From Candidatus Aenigmatarchaeota archaeon (GTDB lineage: Archaea > Aenigmatarchaeota > Aenigmatarchaeia > GW2011-AR5 > WALA01), in NCBI GenBank assembly GCA_015522745.1, contig WALQ01000041.1, positions 1 through 12,501 of the forward strand: a stretch of 12,501 nucleotides of DNA, written 5' to 3'. Position numbers and translations under genes: made by a program. Shown here one piece after another: positions 6,120 through 12,501 of this stretch. The notes beneath the pieces are model-generated. The model had not been told where the DNA came from. It worked only from the letters and a program-made list of their open reading frames with translations, and searched no databases. Each line of letters begins with the position of its first letter. The first letter of the stretch is position 1.

Positions 6120-6145
6120 TTTAAAAAGATTAATTTAAAAAGATT
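6120..6145 (+). repeat. tandem 12-base direct repeat upstream of eS8
   Basis: TTTAAAAAGATT occurs at 6120-6131 and again at 6134-6145, a 14-base period. It lies 27-52 bases before the eS8 start. It could be a duplicated TATA-like site or a regulator site, or simply low-complexity AT sequence. Confidence 0.4.
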
Positions 6146-6171
6146 TTAAAATTAAGAATGTTGGTGATAAT

Positions 6172-6549
6172 ATGACTGTCAAACAAAAAAGGTCAAAGAG
6201 AAAAATAACAAGTGGACGACTTCATGAGCACAGGAAGTCGAGGAGATCTGAAATAGGTCGTGACTATGTTCCTGCTCATTTATCGGATAAGCAAAAAGTA
6301 AAGAAAATAAGAACGACTGGTGGAAACAAAAAGTTCGTTGCAATAGAAGTTAGATATGCAAACATATTTGTAAACGATAAGGCACAGAAAGTTGAAATCA
6401 AAAATGTTATCGAAAACAAGGCAAATCCCCACTTAGTCAGACGAAACATAATAACCAAGGGTGCTATCATAGAAACTGATCTCGGAAAAGCTATTGTTAC
6501 ATCGAGACCAGGGCAGGACGGAATTGTCAACGCAAAAATTTTGAATTGA
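6172..6549 (+). CDS. rps8e: small ribosomal subunit protein eS8
   Basis: A 125-residue archaeal form of eS8, a 30S protein shared with eukaryotes. The basic N-terminus KRSKRKITSGRLHEHRKSRR and the C-terminal segment GAIIETDLGKAIVTSRPGQDG are family hallmarks. Eukaryotic eS8 is about twice as long; the short length is normal for archaea. The SD GGTGAT at 6163-6168 lies 3 bases before the ATG. It is monocistronic or read through into the MFS gene 52 bases downstream, which has its own TATA-like TTTAAAT at 6564-6570. Confidence 0.96.
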   Translation: MTVKQKRSKRKITSGRLHEHRKSRRSEIGRDYVPAHLSDKQKVKKIRTTGGNKKFVAIEVRYANIFVNDKAQKVEIKNVIENKANPHLVRRNIITKGAIIETDLGKAIVTSRPGQDGIVNAKILN

Positions 6550-6563
6550 TTCTTTCTTTAATC

Positions 6564-6570
6564 TTTAAAT
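6564..6570 (+). promoter_or_regulatory. candidate TATA box for the MFS gene
   Basis: TTTAAAT lies in the 52-base gap after eS8, about 35 bases before the MFS ATG at 6602. Start of transcription about 25 bases downstream would leave a very short leader holding the AGGTGG at 6592-6597. Confidence 0.4.
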
Positions 6571-6601
6571 TGTGGAATTACATTTATTTTTAGGTGGACA
6601 A

Positions 6602-7756
6602 ATGGACAAAGTAGAGATGTCAATGGCCATACTCGGTGCATTTTCATTTGCATATTGCATAACGGATTCCATACTTTCTATATTCTTCAAAAATGGAGGA
6701 CTTAACAATCTTCAAGTTTCTCTCGTTCTTTCCGCACTATCCATTTCAATTATAGTGTCGTCGCCAATAGTTGGTGGACTTGCTGAGTATGCAAGTAAAA
6801 AATTCCTACTACTTACAAGCGTACTTCTTGCAGGCTTATCTTATTTCTTCATAGCAGCGTTCCAAAATTACACTTCATTCATTTTATCTCAGCTCATACT
6901 TGGAATGGGTGTCTCTGGGATAAGCATAATTGCCCTATCGGACCTTGAAGAGGGTATAAGAAAAAACAGGAGTGCGAAAACGTCTTTGAGCTTCGCCATA
7001 CAATATATAGGAAAGTTTGTTGGCCCTCTATCCGGTGGAATAATGGCAATGTATTACGGAATGAAAACATCCATTATATTCAGTGGATTCGCATTCATAA
7101 TACTCTTGTTCATGATATACTTCCTGTACAAAGATACTCGCACCGTCAAGATGGAGCGCGACGTCATAGACATCCTTATGGATTTCAAAACATTCTTAAA
7201 AAATGACATTCTTTACATAACCAATTATATGGGATTCATAGAATTCGCTATGATCAGTGCCCGGTATATGCTCGTTCCCCTTCTCCTATACGAATATGGA
7301 TTTAGCATGATAAAAATAGGAATAATAATAGCATCGTTTTATCTATTGTCATCCATATTCGAGCCATTCATTGGAAAATTGATTAAAAACAGAATAGGAG
7401 ATTTTATGATCCTTTCATCAGTGCTTTTCATATTTTCCTTTCTTTTGATATATACATCTCATGGATTTTACGCATTCATTCTTGCATCCATGATTAGCTC
7501 AATCGCTGTCGGCATTGCGGACGTAACAACGTCAGAAGCAGTTTACATTTCGTCCAGAAATCACGAGGAAGCGTACGGATTCTTTTTCGGCGCGACGAGA
7601 ATAGGCGGGTTGTTTGGATTTCTCTCATCAGGGCTGGTGGCACAACTTGTCGGAATCCGTGAAACATTTGTTATAATATCCATATTTATGTTTTCAATAA
7701 TGTTGTATGCCCTGTACTCAAGACCCAGGGTATTGAGAACAAACATATTTTCATAA
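6602..7756 (+). CDS. MFS transporter, substrate unknown
   Basis: A 384-residue major facilitator permease with about twelve hydrophobic helices in two halves. The loop between helices 2 and 3 carries a motif A-like sequence GGLAEYASKK at 58-67. The second half has the related FIGKLIKNRIGD. MFS proteins move small solutes or drugs using ion gradients; nothing here identifies the substrate. I chose the ATG at 6602 because AGGTGG at 6592-6597 serves as SD. An in-frame GTG ten codons earlier (6572) would lie too close to the TATA-like TTTAAAT at 6564-6570. The gene end overlaps the end of the converging patatin-like gene by 6 bp. Confidence 0.9.
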   Translation: MDKVEMSMAILGAFSFAYCITDSILSIFFKNGGLNNLQVSLVLSALSISIIVSSPIVGGLAEYASKKFLLLTSVLLAGLSYFFIAAFQNYTSFILSQLILGMGVSGISIIALSDLEEGIRKNRSAKTSLSFAIQYIGKFVGPLSGGIMAMYYGMKTSIIFSGFAFIILLFMIYFLYKDTRTVKMERDVIDILMDFKTFLKNDILYITNYMGFIEFAMISARYMLVPLLLYEYGFSMIKIGIIIASFYLLSSIFEPFIGKLIKNRIGDFMILSSVLFIFSFLLIYTSHGFYAFILASMISSIAVGIADVTTSEAVYISSRNHEEAYGFFFGATRIGGLFGFLSSGLVAQLVGIRETFVIISIFMFSIMLYALYSRPRVLRTNIFS

Positions 7757-8512
7757 ATCCAAAAACCGTTTTATCTTTCCTTTGTTACGTTTCGCAGCGT
7801 TGTATCCAATTTTTATTATCTCCTTTGCACGTGAGAATGAGAACGACGAAAAATTTTCCAATCTCGGCTTCAAAATCAACGCATCTTTATTGTACTCGGC
7901 AAGTTTTGACTCCATTAATTCAATGGATTGAACCACAAGAGTTATCGTATTCACATTCTTTTTCTTCAGCTTCTTGACTCGCCCATTGACATTCACGCCT
8001 ATTATTAAATCCGTGCCGAGATCACGAGCGATTTTCACAGGCACGGGATTCAGCACTCCTCCGTCGACGAGCAATGTCCTTTTGTACTCAACCGGTTTGA
8101 ATATCGCAGGTATGCTGCCGCTTGCACGCATCGCCTTGGCCGCATCACCGCGCTCCAGCACAACGTATTTTCCAGCAATTATGTTAGTTGAAACCGCTGC
8201 GAACTTTATAGGGAATTTTTCAATTCTCTTTATAGGAAGTGTTTCTCGGAAAAATTTCTCCAACTTGTCACCACGTATTACGTATCCACCGCCAAAATCT
8301 GCTATTTTTATGAGGCTTTTGTAATTCATAGATGTCGCGAGAGATTCAATTTTTGAGGATGACATTCCGCTCGCATATAGCCCGCCGACAATCGCACCCA
8401 TGCTGCTGCCGACTATTATATCCGGCTTCACACCGAGCTCCTCTATGACTTTGAGAACGCCTATGTGGGCAAATCCTTTTGCTCCTCCACTTCCTAGAAC
8501 CAATCCGAACAT
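7751..8512 (-). CDS. patatin-like serine hydrolase (RssA/NTE type)
   Basis: A 253-residue alpha/beta hydrolase with the patatin Ser-Asp dyad. It has the oxyanion-hole glycine-rich motif GSGGAKG (7-13), the nucleophile elbow GSSMG (35-39, with S37 the nucleophile), and D150 in DGG (150-152). The family cleaves acyl ester bonds of lipids or lysophospholipids; in archaea the natural substrate is largely unknown. No signal peptide or membrane segment is visible, so it is probably cytosolic or membrane-associated. The ATG lies 24 bases from a TATTTAAAT element and has no SD, so it looks leaderless. Length is typical for the stand-alone bacterial and archaeal forms. Confidence 0.93.
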   Translation of the reverse strand: MFGLVLGSGGAKGFAHIGVLKVIEELGVKPDIIVGSSMGAIVGGLYASGMSSSKIESLATSMNYKSLIKIADFGGGYVIRGDKLEKFFRETLPIKRIEKFPIKFAAVSTNIIAGKYVVLERGDAAKAMRASGSIPAIFKPVEYKRTLLVDGGVLNPVPVKIARDLGTDLIIGVNVNGRVKKLKKKNVNTITLVVQSIELMESKLAEYNKDALILKPRLENFSSFSFSRAKEIIKIGYNAAKRNKGKIKRFLDL

Positions 8513-8530
8513 AATTGAAATTGCGTGGAT

Positions 8531-8540
8531 AATTTAAATA
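8531..8540. promoter_or_regulatory. candidate shared TATA element (patatin / FKBP)
   Basis: AATTTAAATA with a self-complementary TTTAAA core at 8533-8538. It is 24 bases from the patatin ATG on the minus strand (leaderless spacing). On the plus strand it is about 62 bases from the FKBP ATG, leaving a leader of about 35 bases with its SD. A second TTTAAAC at 8560-8566 is too close to the FKBP SD to be the better choice. Confidence 0.45.
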
Positions 8541-8597
8541 TTAATCGATACATTTCGCATTTAAACATTTCGAACAAGTAAATTTGAGGTGTATAAG

Positions 8598-8996
8598 ATG
8601 CCAGTTGAAAAAGGAAACAAAATTAAAATTGAATACAAAGCTATGTTTGAAAATGGTGATATTTTTGACTCGTCGAAAGATTTTGAGTTCGAAGTTGGTT
8701 CCGGAAACGTCATAAAAGGCGTAGACAACGCTGTAGTTGGAATGGAACGTGGTGAGGAAAAGACGCTCATAATTAAACCCGAAGAAGCGTACGGTCAACA
8801 TCAGGAGAAGTATGTCATAGAGATACCGAAAGGTCAGATAAAAGGCGACATAAAAGAAGGTATGGTTATTAAATCATCAACAGGCCTTATTGGAAAGGTT
8901 ATTAAAATTGATAGCGACACAATAAAAGTTGATTTCAATCATCCACTATCAGGAAAAACATTGAAATTTTGGATAAAAATTGTAGACTATCAATGA
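8598..8996 (+). CDS. FKBP-type peptidyl-prolyl cis-trans isomerase, SlyD-like
   Basis: A 132-residue prolyl isomerase and folding helper. The FKBP core is split by an inserted chaperone-like (IF) segment, as in archaeal short FKBPs and bacterial SlyD. The core begins NKIKIEYKAMFENGDIFDSS. The turn GVDNAVVGMERGEEKTL and the EEAYG segment precede the insert (about residues 68-112). The return strand VDFNHPLSGKTLKFWIKIV closes the fold. There is no His-rich tail of the E. coli SlyD type and no signal peptide, so it is cytosolic. GAGGTG at 8586-8591 with 6 bases' spacing sets the ATG at 8598; an in-frame GTG at 8589 lies inside that SD. The gene end overlaps the converging small gene by 7 bp. Confidence 0.94.
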   Translation: MPVEKGNKIKIEYKAMFENGDIFDSSKDFEFEVGSGNVIKGVDNAVVGMERGEEKTLIIKPEEAYGQHQEKYVIEIPKGQIKGDIKEGMVIKSSTGLIGKVIKIDSDTIKVDFNHPLSGKTLKFWIKIVDYQ

Positions 8997-9172
8997 AACC
9001 CGAGCTCTTTTTCCAATCTATATTTCTTTTTTACAAGCTCCGACTCTTCAGCTATGAGAAGTTTGAACGCAGGACTGCTGTAATTATCGGCTCCCATTCT
9101 CTTAATCTTGTTTTCAACCTCAATAAGGCGTTGAGAAATCTCCTTGAGCATCTTCTTTTTGTCATTTTTCAT
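8990..9172 (-). CDS. 60-residue coiled-coil protein coupled to Kae1, function unknown
   Basis: A small, charged, helical protein: helix one about 5-26, a short linker around ADNYSSPAF, helix two about 36-58, both with hydrophobic heptad spacing. It probably forms a coiled-coil hairpin. It starts within the last codons of kae1, an 11-base overlap. Its SD, GGAGGTGA at 9179-9186, lies inside the kae1 coding sequence and is the longest anti-SD match seen in the window, 6 bases before the ATG. That makes a genuine, translationally coupled gene likely. I recognise no family. It does not resemble Bud32, Cgi121 or Pcc1 in sequence or size, so any KEOPS role is inference from position. An in-frame ATG also exists at 9151. 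Confidence 0.75.
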   Translation of the reverse strand: MKNDKKKMLKEISQRLIEVENKIKRMGADNYSSPAFKLLIAEESELVKKKYRLEKELGFH

Positions 9173-10142
9173 ACCATGTCACCTCCACGGCATCCGTTCG
9201 CCACTTCTGTATGAAGTTTGCATTGAGACCGAGCGGCTTCCATCCATTCTTCGCTTCAAGCAATCCCGTGTACGCTATCATCGCACCATTGTCACCAGCG
9301 TACCTGGTGGGGACAACATAAACCTTTCCACCGCGCTCCTTCGTCATTGTGTCAAGTATTTCGGCAAGACGTTTGTTTGATGCTACTCCTCCTATCACAA
9401 GCAGTTCACTCTTTTCAAGTTGCGCCATGGCGCGTTCGCTCACCTCGGCAAGCATAGAAAATGTGTTTTCCTGCAATGAGAAAGCAACATCGTTGACTGG
9501 ATGTGTCTTGAGCTTTCTAATGGCGTCCGTCACTATTCCCGTAAAGCTCAAGTCCATTCCTTTGACAACGTACGGGAGCTCAACATACTTCCCACTTTTC
9601 GCAATCTCTTCGACTTTTGGACCACCGGGATACCCCAGACCGGCGCGCCTCGCGAAGACGTCGAGCGCGTTTCCTATGGGAATGTCCTCCGTCTCACCGA
9701 AAACACGGTAGCGACCGGAAGCAAATGATATCACCTGTGTATTTCCACCTGAAATGTAAAGCACAACCGGATCATGAACGCCCGTTAGAAGACGGCCTAT
9801 TTCTATGTGAGCTACGCAGTGGTTGACACCATACATTGGTTTCTTTGTGACTTCGCTCAAAGTTTTCGCTGCAACGAGACCAACTTGAAGGCACGGTGGA
9901 AGTCCAGGACCTTGGGAAAATGAGATTATGTCGACGTTTTCGAGGGAAATTTTAGCGCTCTCGAGCGCGCGCTCTATCACACCTTCCACAACATTTATGT
10001 GATGCTCTGCGGCATGTTTGGGATGTATTCCCGATCCCATTGGCGGAACAAAAACATCGCGCTCTTCAGAGAGCACACGACCATCTTCGACCACACCTAC
10101 TCCAAACGTATGGGAAGTAGATTCTATTCCAAGTGATATCAT
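9162..10142 (-). CDS. kae1: KEOPS complex subunit Kae1, tRNA threonylcarbamoyladenosine biosynthesis
   Basis: The catalytic subunit of KEOPS, which transfers threonylcarbamoyl to A37 of ANN-decoding tRNAs. The 326-residue ASKHA-fold protein starts at the family N-terminus (ISLGIESTSHTFGVG). It has the metal ligands H108 and H112 (NHCVAHIE) and D284 (YAGDNGAM), plus the SGGNTQV nucleotide loop at 131-137. Length is that of stand-alone Kae1. The Bud32 kinase, fused to Kae1 in some archaea, is neither fused nor adjacent here and must be elsewhere. No SD precedes the ATG; a weak T-rich TATA-like run (10163-10172) lies about 26 bases upstream, fitting a leaderless start. It is divergent from enolase and followed by the coupled 60-residue gene. 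Confidence 0.96.
   Translation of the reverse strand: MISLGIESTSHTFGVGVVEDGRVLSEERDVFVPPMGSGIHPKHAAEHHINVVEGVIERALESAKISLENVDIISFSQGPGLPPCLQVGLVAAKTLSEVTKKPMYGVNHCVAHIEIGRLLTGVHDPVVLYISGGNTQVISFASGRYRVFGETEDIPIGNALDVFARRAGLGYPGGPKVEEIAKSGKYVELPYVVKGMDLSFTGIVTDAIRKLKTHPVNDVAFSLQENTFSMLAEVSERAMAQLEKSELLVIGGVASNKRLAEILDTMTKERGGKVYVVPTRYAGDNGAMIAYTGLLEAKNGWKPLGLNANFIQKWRTDAVEVTWYEK
9179..9186 (-). promoter_or_regulatory. strong SD inside kae1 for the 60-residue gene
   Basis: GGAGGTGA on the minus strand, 8 contiguous bases complementary to the 16S rRNA 3' end, encodes part of the Kae1 C-terminus (VEV). It lies 6 bases before the ATG at 9172. Confidence 0.7.
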
Positions 10143-10201
10143 AATAAAAACTGAACGGCAAAGAATAAAAATCTGAGAGAAAAGTATTATTCGGTGATAT
10201 G

Positions 10202-11494
10202 ATGAAATTCAAAATAACCGATATAATTTCAAGACAAATTCTTGACTCACGTGGAAATCCGACGATAGAAAGTGACGTGTTCGCTGGGAACGTGTTTGGA
10301 CGCGCTGCAGTACCATCTGGAGCATCGACGGGAAAGCACGAGGCGCTCGAATTACGCGACGGTGGAAAGAAATGGCACGGCAAAGGCGTCTCAAGGGCGA
10401 TAAGAAACGTTGAAAAGATAAAGAAGCACCTCATTGGTTTTGATGTTCGCGACCAGCAAAAGCTTGATGAAAAAATGGTTGAGCTCGACGGCACGAAGAA
10501 CAAATCAAAGCTCGGAGCAAATGCGATTTTGTCAATTTCGCTTGCTGCTTCGCGTACAGCGGCATTTTCAAAGGGTCATTACCTTTTTGAACACATTTGG
10601 GACTTATGGGGAAGGAAGAACCTCTGTTTACCTGTTCCAATGATGAACATAATAAATGGTGGAAAGCATGCCGGTTCAGGACTCTCCATTCAGGAATTCA
10701 TGATACTTCCATTTGGAAAAACGTTTTCAGAATCATTGAGAATCGGCTCCGAGGTCTACCACACACTCAAAGAAATAATAAAGAACAAATATGGAAAGAT
10801 AGCAACTGATGTCGGTGACGAGGGAGGTTTCGCCCCGCCGATGAAAAAAACACGTGAAGCCATAGACGCAATAATGAAGGCCATCGAGAAATCGGGATAC
10901 CGTCCTGGAAAGGATGTCATGCTCGGAATAGACGCCGCCGCATCGGAATTCTTTTCAAAAGGAAAGTACAAGATTGACGGAAAGGTCATGTCACGTGACC
11001 GCCTGATGAAATTTTACGAACAGTTGGTCGAGGATTATCCATTTTTCCTCATAGAAGACCCATTCGACGAGGAGGACTTCAAAGGATTTGAAAAAATTAC
11101 GGAAGCGCTCGGAAACAAGATACAAATAATAGGAGACGACATATTTGTCACGAATCCTATCCGCCTTGGAGAAGGCATAGCAGATGGAGCTGCAAACACA
11201 CTTCTTCTGAAAGTGAATCAAATAGGAACGCTTTCGGAAGCCCTTGCCTCAGCGCATCTCGCAGTGGATAACGATTACAGTGTAATAGTGTCGCATCGTT
11301 CTGGCGAAACCGAAGATCCTTACATAGCCCATCTTGCTGTTGGAATAGGCGCACATCAAATAAAAACGGGGGCTCCATGCAGAGGCGAGAGAACGTCTAA
11401 GTACAACGAGCTCCTCAGGATAGAAGAAGTTCTCGGAGACCGTGCAGATTATTGGGGGCGCTACATAAGAAGAAAACACGCACTACTTGGGTAG
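10202..11494 (+). CDS. eno: enolase (phosphopyruvate hydratase)
   Basis: Interconverts 2-phosphoglycerate and phosphoenolpyruvate in glycolysis and gluconeogenesis. With the ATG at 10202 it has 430 residues. The N-terminal capping domain has ILDSRGNPT and the SGASTG loop (39-44). Barrel residues are E207 in DEGGFAPP, magnesium ligands D244, E285 and D312, and the catalytic lysine K337 in LLLKVNQIG. SHRSGETED and the C-terminal TSKYNELLRIEE are also standard. Two adjacent ATGs exist (10199 and 10202). GGTGAT at 10193-10198 abuts the first but leaves 3 bases before the second, matching eS8, so I prefer the second. Its end overlaps tatD by 12 bp. Confidence 0.97.
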   Translation: MKFKITDIISRQILDSRGNPTIESDVFAGNVFGRAAVPSGASTGKHEALELRDGGKKWHGKGVSRAIRNVEKIKKHLIGFDVRDQQKLDEKMVELDGTKNKSKLGANAILSISLAASRTAAFSKGHYLFEHIWDLWGRKNLCLPVPMMNIINGGKHAGSGLSIQEFMILPFGKTFSESLRIGSEVYHTLKEIIKNKYGKIATDVGDEGGFAPPMKKTREAIDAIMKAIEKSGYRPGKDVMLGIDAAASEFFSKGKYKIDGKVMSRDRLMKFYEQLVEDYPFFLIEDPFDEEDFKGFEKITEALGNKIQIIGDDIFVTNPIRLGEGIADGAANTLLLKVNQIGTLSEALASAHLAVDNDYSVIVSHRSGETEDPYIAHLAVGIGAHQIKTGAPCRGERTSKYNELLRIEEVLGDRADYWGRYIRRKHALLG

Positions 11495-12271
11495 AACCCA
11501 ATCCACACCCACCTTTTTCAAATTTTTCAACTTGAAAACTTTTATAGCATTTTTTGTCGTGGCATTGTTAACCTCTTCCACAAGCACGTTTTTCTCTTTT
11601 GCAATCGCGTCCGCCGTGAATGATATATTCCACGGACGGTTTTTGAGCTCACTCGAAAACGGATCGAGCCATGGCGAGTCTGTTTCAAGAAGCATGTTCT
11701 TCAACGGTATAATCTTTGTTTGAAGTTTCCGACGCATACTCTTGACAACAAGCGTTGACATGGATAAATAGTATCCGCGTTCTATAGCAAGCTTAGCGTC
11801 ATCGTCCGTTCCAGAAAAACAGTGAAACACAACATCAACTTTAGCATCTTCAAGTATACGAAAACAATCCTTGAACGCATCGCGACAATGCACAACAATA
11901 GGAAGTCTGAGTTCATTGGCAAGCCCAACAAGCATCGAAAATATCACCTGAGATTCGCGGCGTTTGTCCCGTTTCTTTATGTTTTTGTAATCAAGTCCGA
12001 TTTCACCGACGGAAACTATTTCATTATTCTTGGAATGAATAAAATTTATGTAATCATTTATCTCTTTTGGACTCATTTTCACGGCTGGCTCAGGATGCAA
12101 GCCAAGCGCGGTGAATACGAATCCACTGTATTTTTTCGACAAAGCGAGCTCTTTGTTCGCGTACTCGGGTTCGGCGGCTGAGCTCACAATGGCACTTATC
12201 CTTTTCATAGACTCATCAACAACACTATCAACATCTTCTATATAGCTCAAGTGGCAATGGGCATCTATCAT
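11483..12271 (-). CDS. tatD: TatD family metal-dependent deoxyribonuclease
   Basis: A 262-residue TIM-barrel metallohydrolase of the amidohydrolase superfamily. TatD enzymes act as DNases in repair or DNA breakdown. The expected metal ligands are all present: H5 and H7 (DAHCHL), E90 (GEIGLDY), H128 (VHCRDA), H150 (FHCFSG) and D198 (ETDSPWL). The length is typical. There is no SD; a TATA-like ATTAAAAAC at 12294-12302 lies about 27 bases upstream of the ATG, fitting a leaderless start. The C-terminus extends a little past the barrel into KKVGVDWVLPK, which is the part that overlaps enolase. Confidence 0.95.
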   Translation of the reverse strand: MIDAHCHLSYIEDVDSVVDESMKRISAIVSSAAEPEYANKELALSKKYSGFVFTALGLHPEPAVKMSPKEINDYINFIHSKNNEIVSVGEIGLDYKNIKKRDKRRESQVIFSMLVGLANELRLPIVVHCRDAFKDCFRILEDAKVDVVFHCFSGTDDDAKLAIERGYYLSMSTLVVKSMRRKLQTKIIPLKNMLLETDSPWLDPFSSELKNRPWNISFTADAIAKEKNVLVEEVNNATTKNAIKVFKLKNLKKVGVDWVLPK

Positions 12272-12293
12272 ACTTATTCTTTTCTATGACAAC

Positions 12294-12313
12294 GTTTTTA
12301 ATGTTTTTTAATG
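12294..12313. promoter_or_regulatory. adjacent back-to-back TATA-like elements (tatD / secreted protein)
   Basis: TTTTTAATG occurs twice in direct repeat, at 12295-12303 and 12305-12313. Read on the minus strand the first copy is centred about 27 bases before the tatD ATG. Read on the plus strand the second is centred about 27 bases before the ATG at 12335. Neither gene has an SD. Confidence 0.45.
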
Positions 12314-12334
12314 TGAGCAAGCATATAATTAATT

Positions 12335-12501
12335 ATGAGTTCAAAAGGAAAAATAAAAAAAGCGCTCCTCTTAGCTTTAACCACATGGATGATAATGTCG
12401 CATGCGCCTAAAATAAATAAGGGAGACTTAAACAAAGAACAGCAATTGAGGCAAGAGCTTGTTACTGATAATAAAATTCAAAAACACAATGTGTACTCAT
12501 C
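12335..12501 (+). CDS. N-terminus of a secreted protein (partial, runs off the window)
   Basis: An open frame of 55 codons from ATG to the window end with no stop. It begins with a classic Sec signal peptide: a lysine-rich start (SSKGKIKK), a hydrophobic core ALLLALTTWMIM, and a small-x-small site ending S-H-A near residue 24. A hydrophilic stretch rich in Lys, Gln and Asn follows. No domain can be recognised from what is visible. It looks leaderless, 27 bases from a TATA-like run. Confidence 0.7.
   Translation, partial: MSSKGKIKKALLLALTTWMIMSHAPKINKGDLNKEQQLRQELVTDNKIQKHNVYS

Noticed and set aside
8541..8801. Minus-strand open frames of 69-86 codons opposite FKBP
   Set aside because: They lie antisense to a clear FKBP coding sequence, have no SD and no recognisable domain.
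1..12501. Mobile element, prophage or recent island
   Set aside because: No transposase, integrase, terminal inverted repeats or attachment-like direct repeat at the tRNA was found, and most genes are housekeeping.

Overview
The window is a gene-dense piece of an archaeal chromosome. It encodes archaeal/eukaryotic-type eS8, eL37, an Lsm protein, Kae1, an archaeal-type asparaginyl-tRNA synthetase and a family 4 uracil-DNA glycosylase. TTTAAA-type TATA boxes lie 24-27 bases before several start codons, and other genes carry GGTGAT-type ribosome binding sites. The small intergenic gaps and the Cys-rich lipoprotein would suit a DPANN-type lineage. That placement is an inference; the window has no rRNA or other marker that settles it. 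I see no insertion sequence, phage gene, functional CRISPR array or clear island boundary, so this is a core-genome neighbourhood with several unexplained small pieces.

Layout. 65-925 (+) is an internally duplicated multi-pass membrane protein. 3936-922 (-) is a compact four-gene operon: Cys-rich lipoprotein, Mrp/NBP35 Fe-S ATPase, CoA-disulfide-reductase/NADH-oxidase-like flavoprotein, and [4Fe-4S] uracil-DNA glycosylase. Divergent from it, and sharing a symmetric TATA element, is asnS (3988-5271, +). 5269-5500 is a non-coding stretch holding four related hairpins. It lies between asnS and a minus-strand run of lsm, eL37 and tRNA-Lys(CUU) (6042-5503). eS8 (6172-6549) and an MFS permease (6602-7756) follow on the plus strand. 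A patatin-like hydrolase (8512-7751, -) is divergent from a SlyD-like FKBP isomerase (8598-8996, +). Kae1 (10142-9162, -) is translationally coupled to a 60-residue coiled-coil protein. Enolase (10202-11494, +) converges on a TatD nuclease (12271-11483, -). A secreted protein starts at 12335 and runs off the window.

Organisation. Plus and minus genes alternate as divergent and convergent pairs. All four protein/protein convergent pairs overlap at their 3' ends by 4-12 bp. The only convergent pair with a gap, asnS and tRNA-Lys, is the one holding the hairpin array. Translation starts fall into two classes: leaderless-looking genes 24-27 bp from a TATA box, and genes with GGTG-type SD sites set 3-5 bases before the start.

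No single dramatic new system is evident. The leads most worth following are the hairpin array, the Kae1-coupled small protein, and the lipoprotein-Mrp-flavoprotein-UDG operon.
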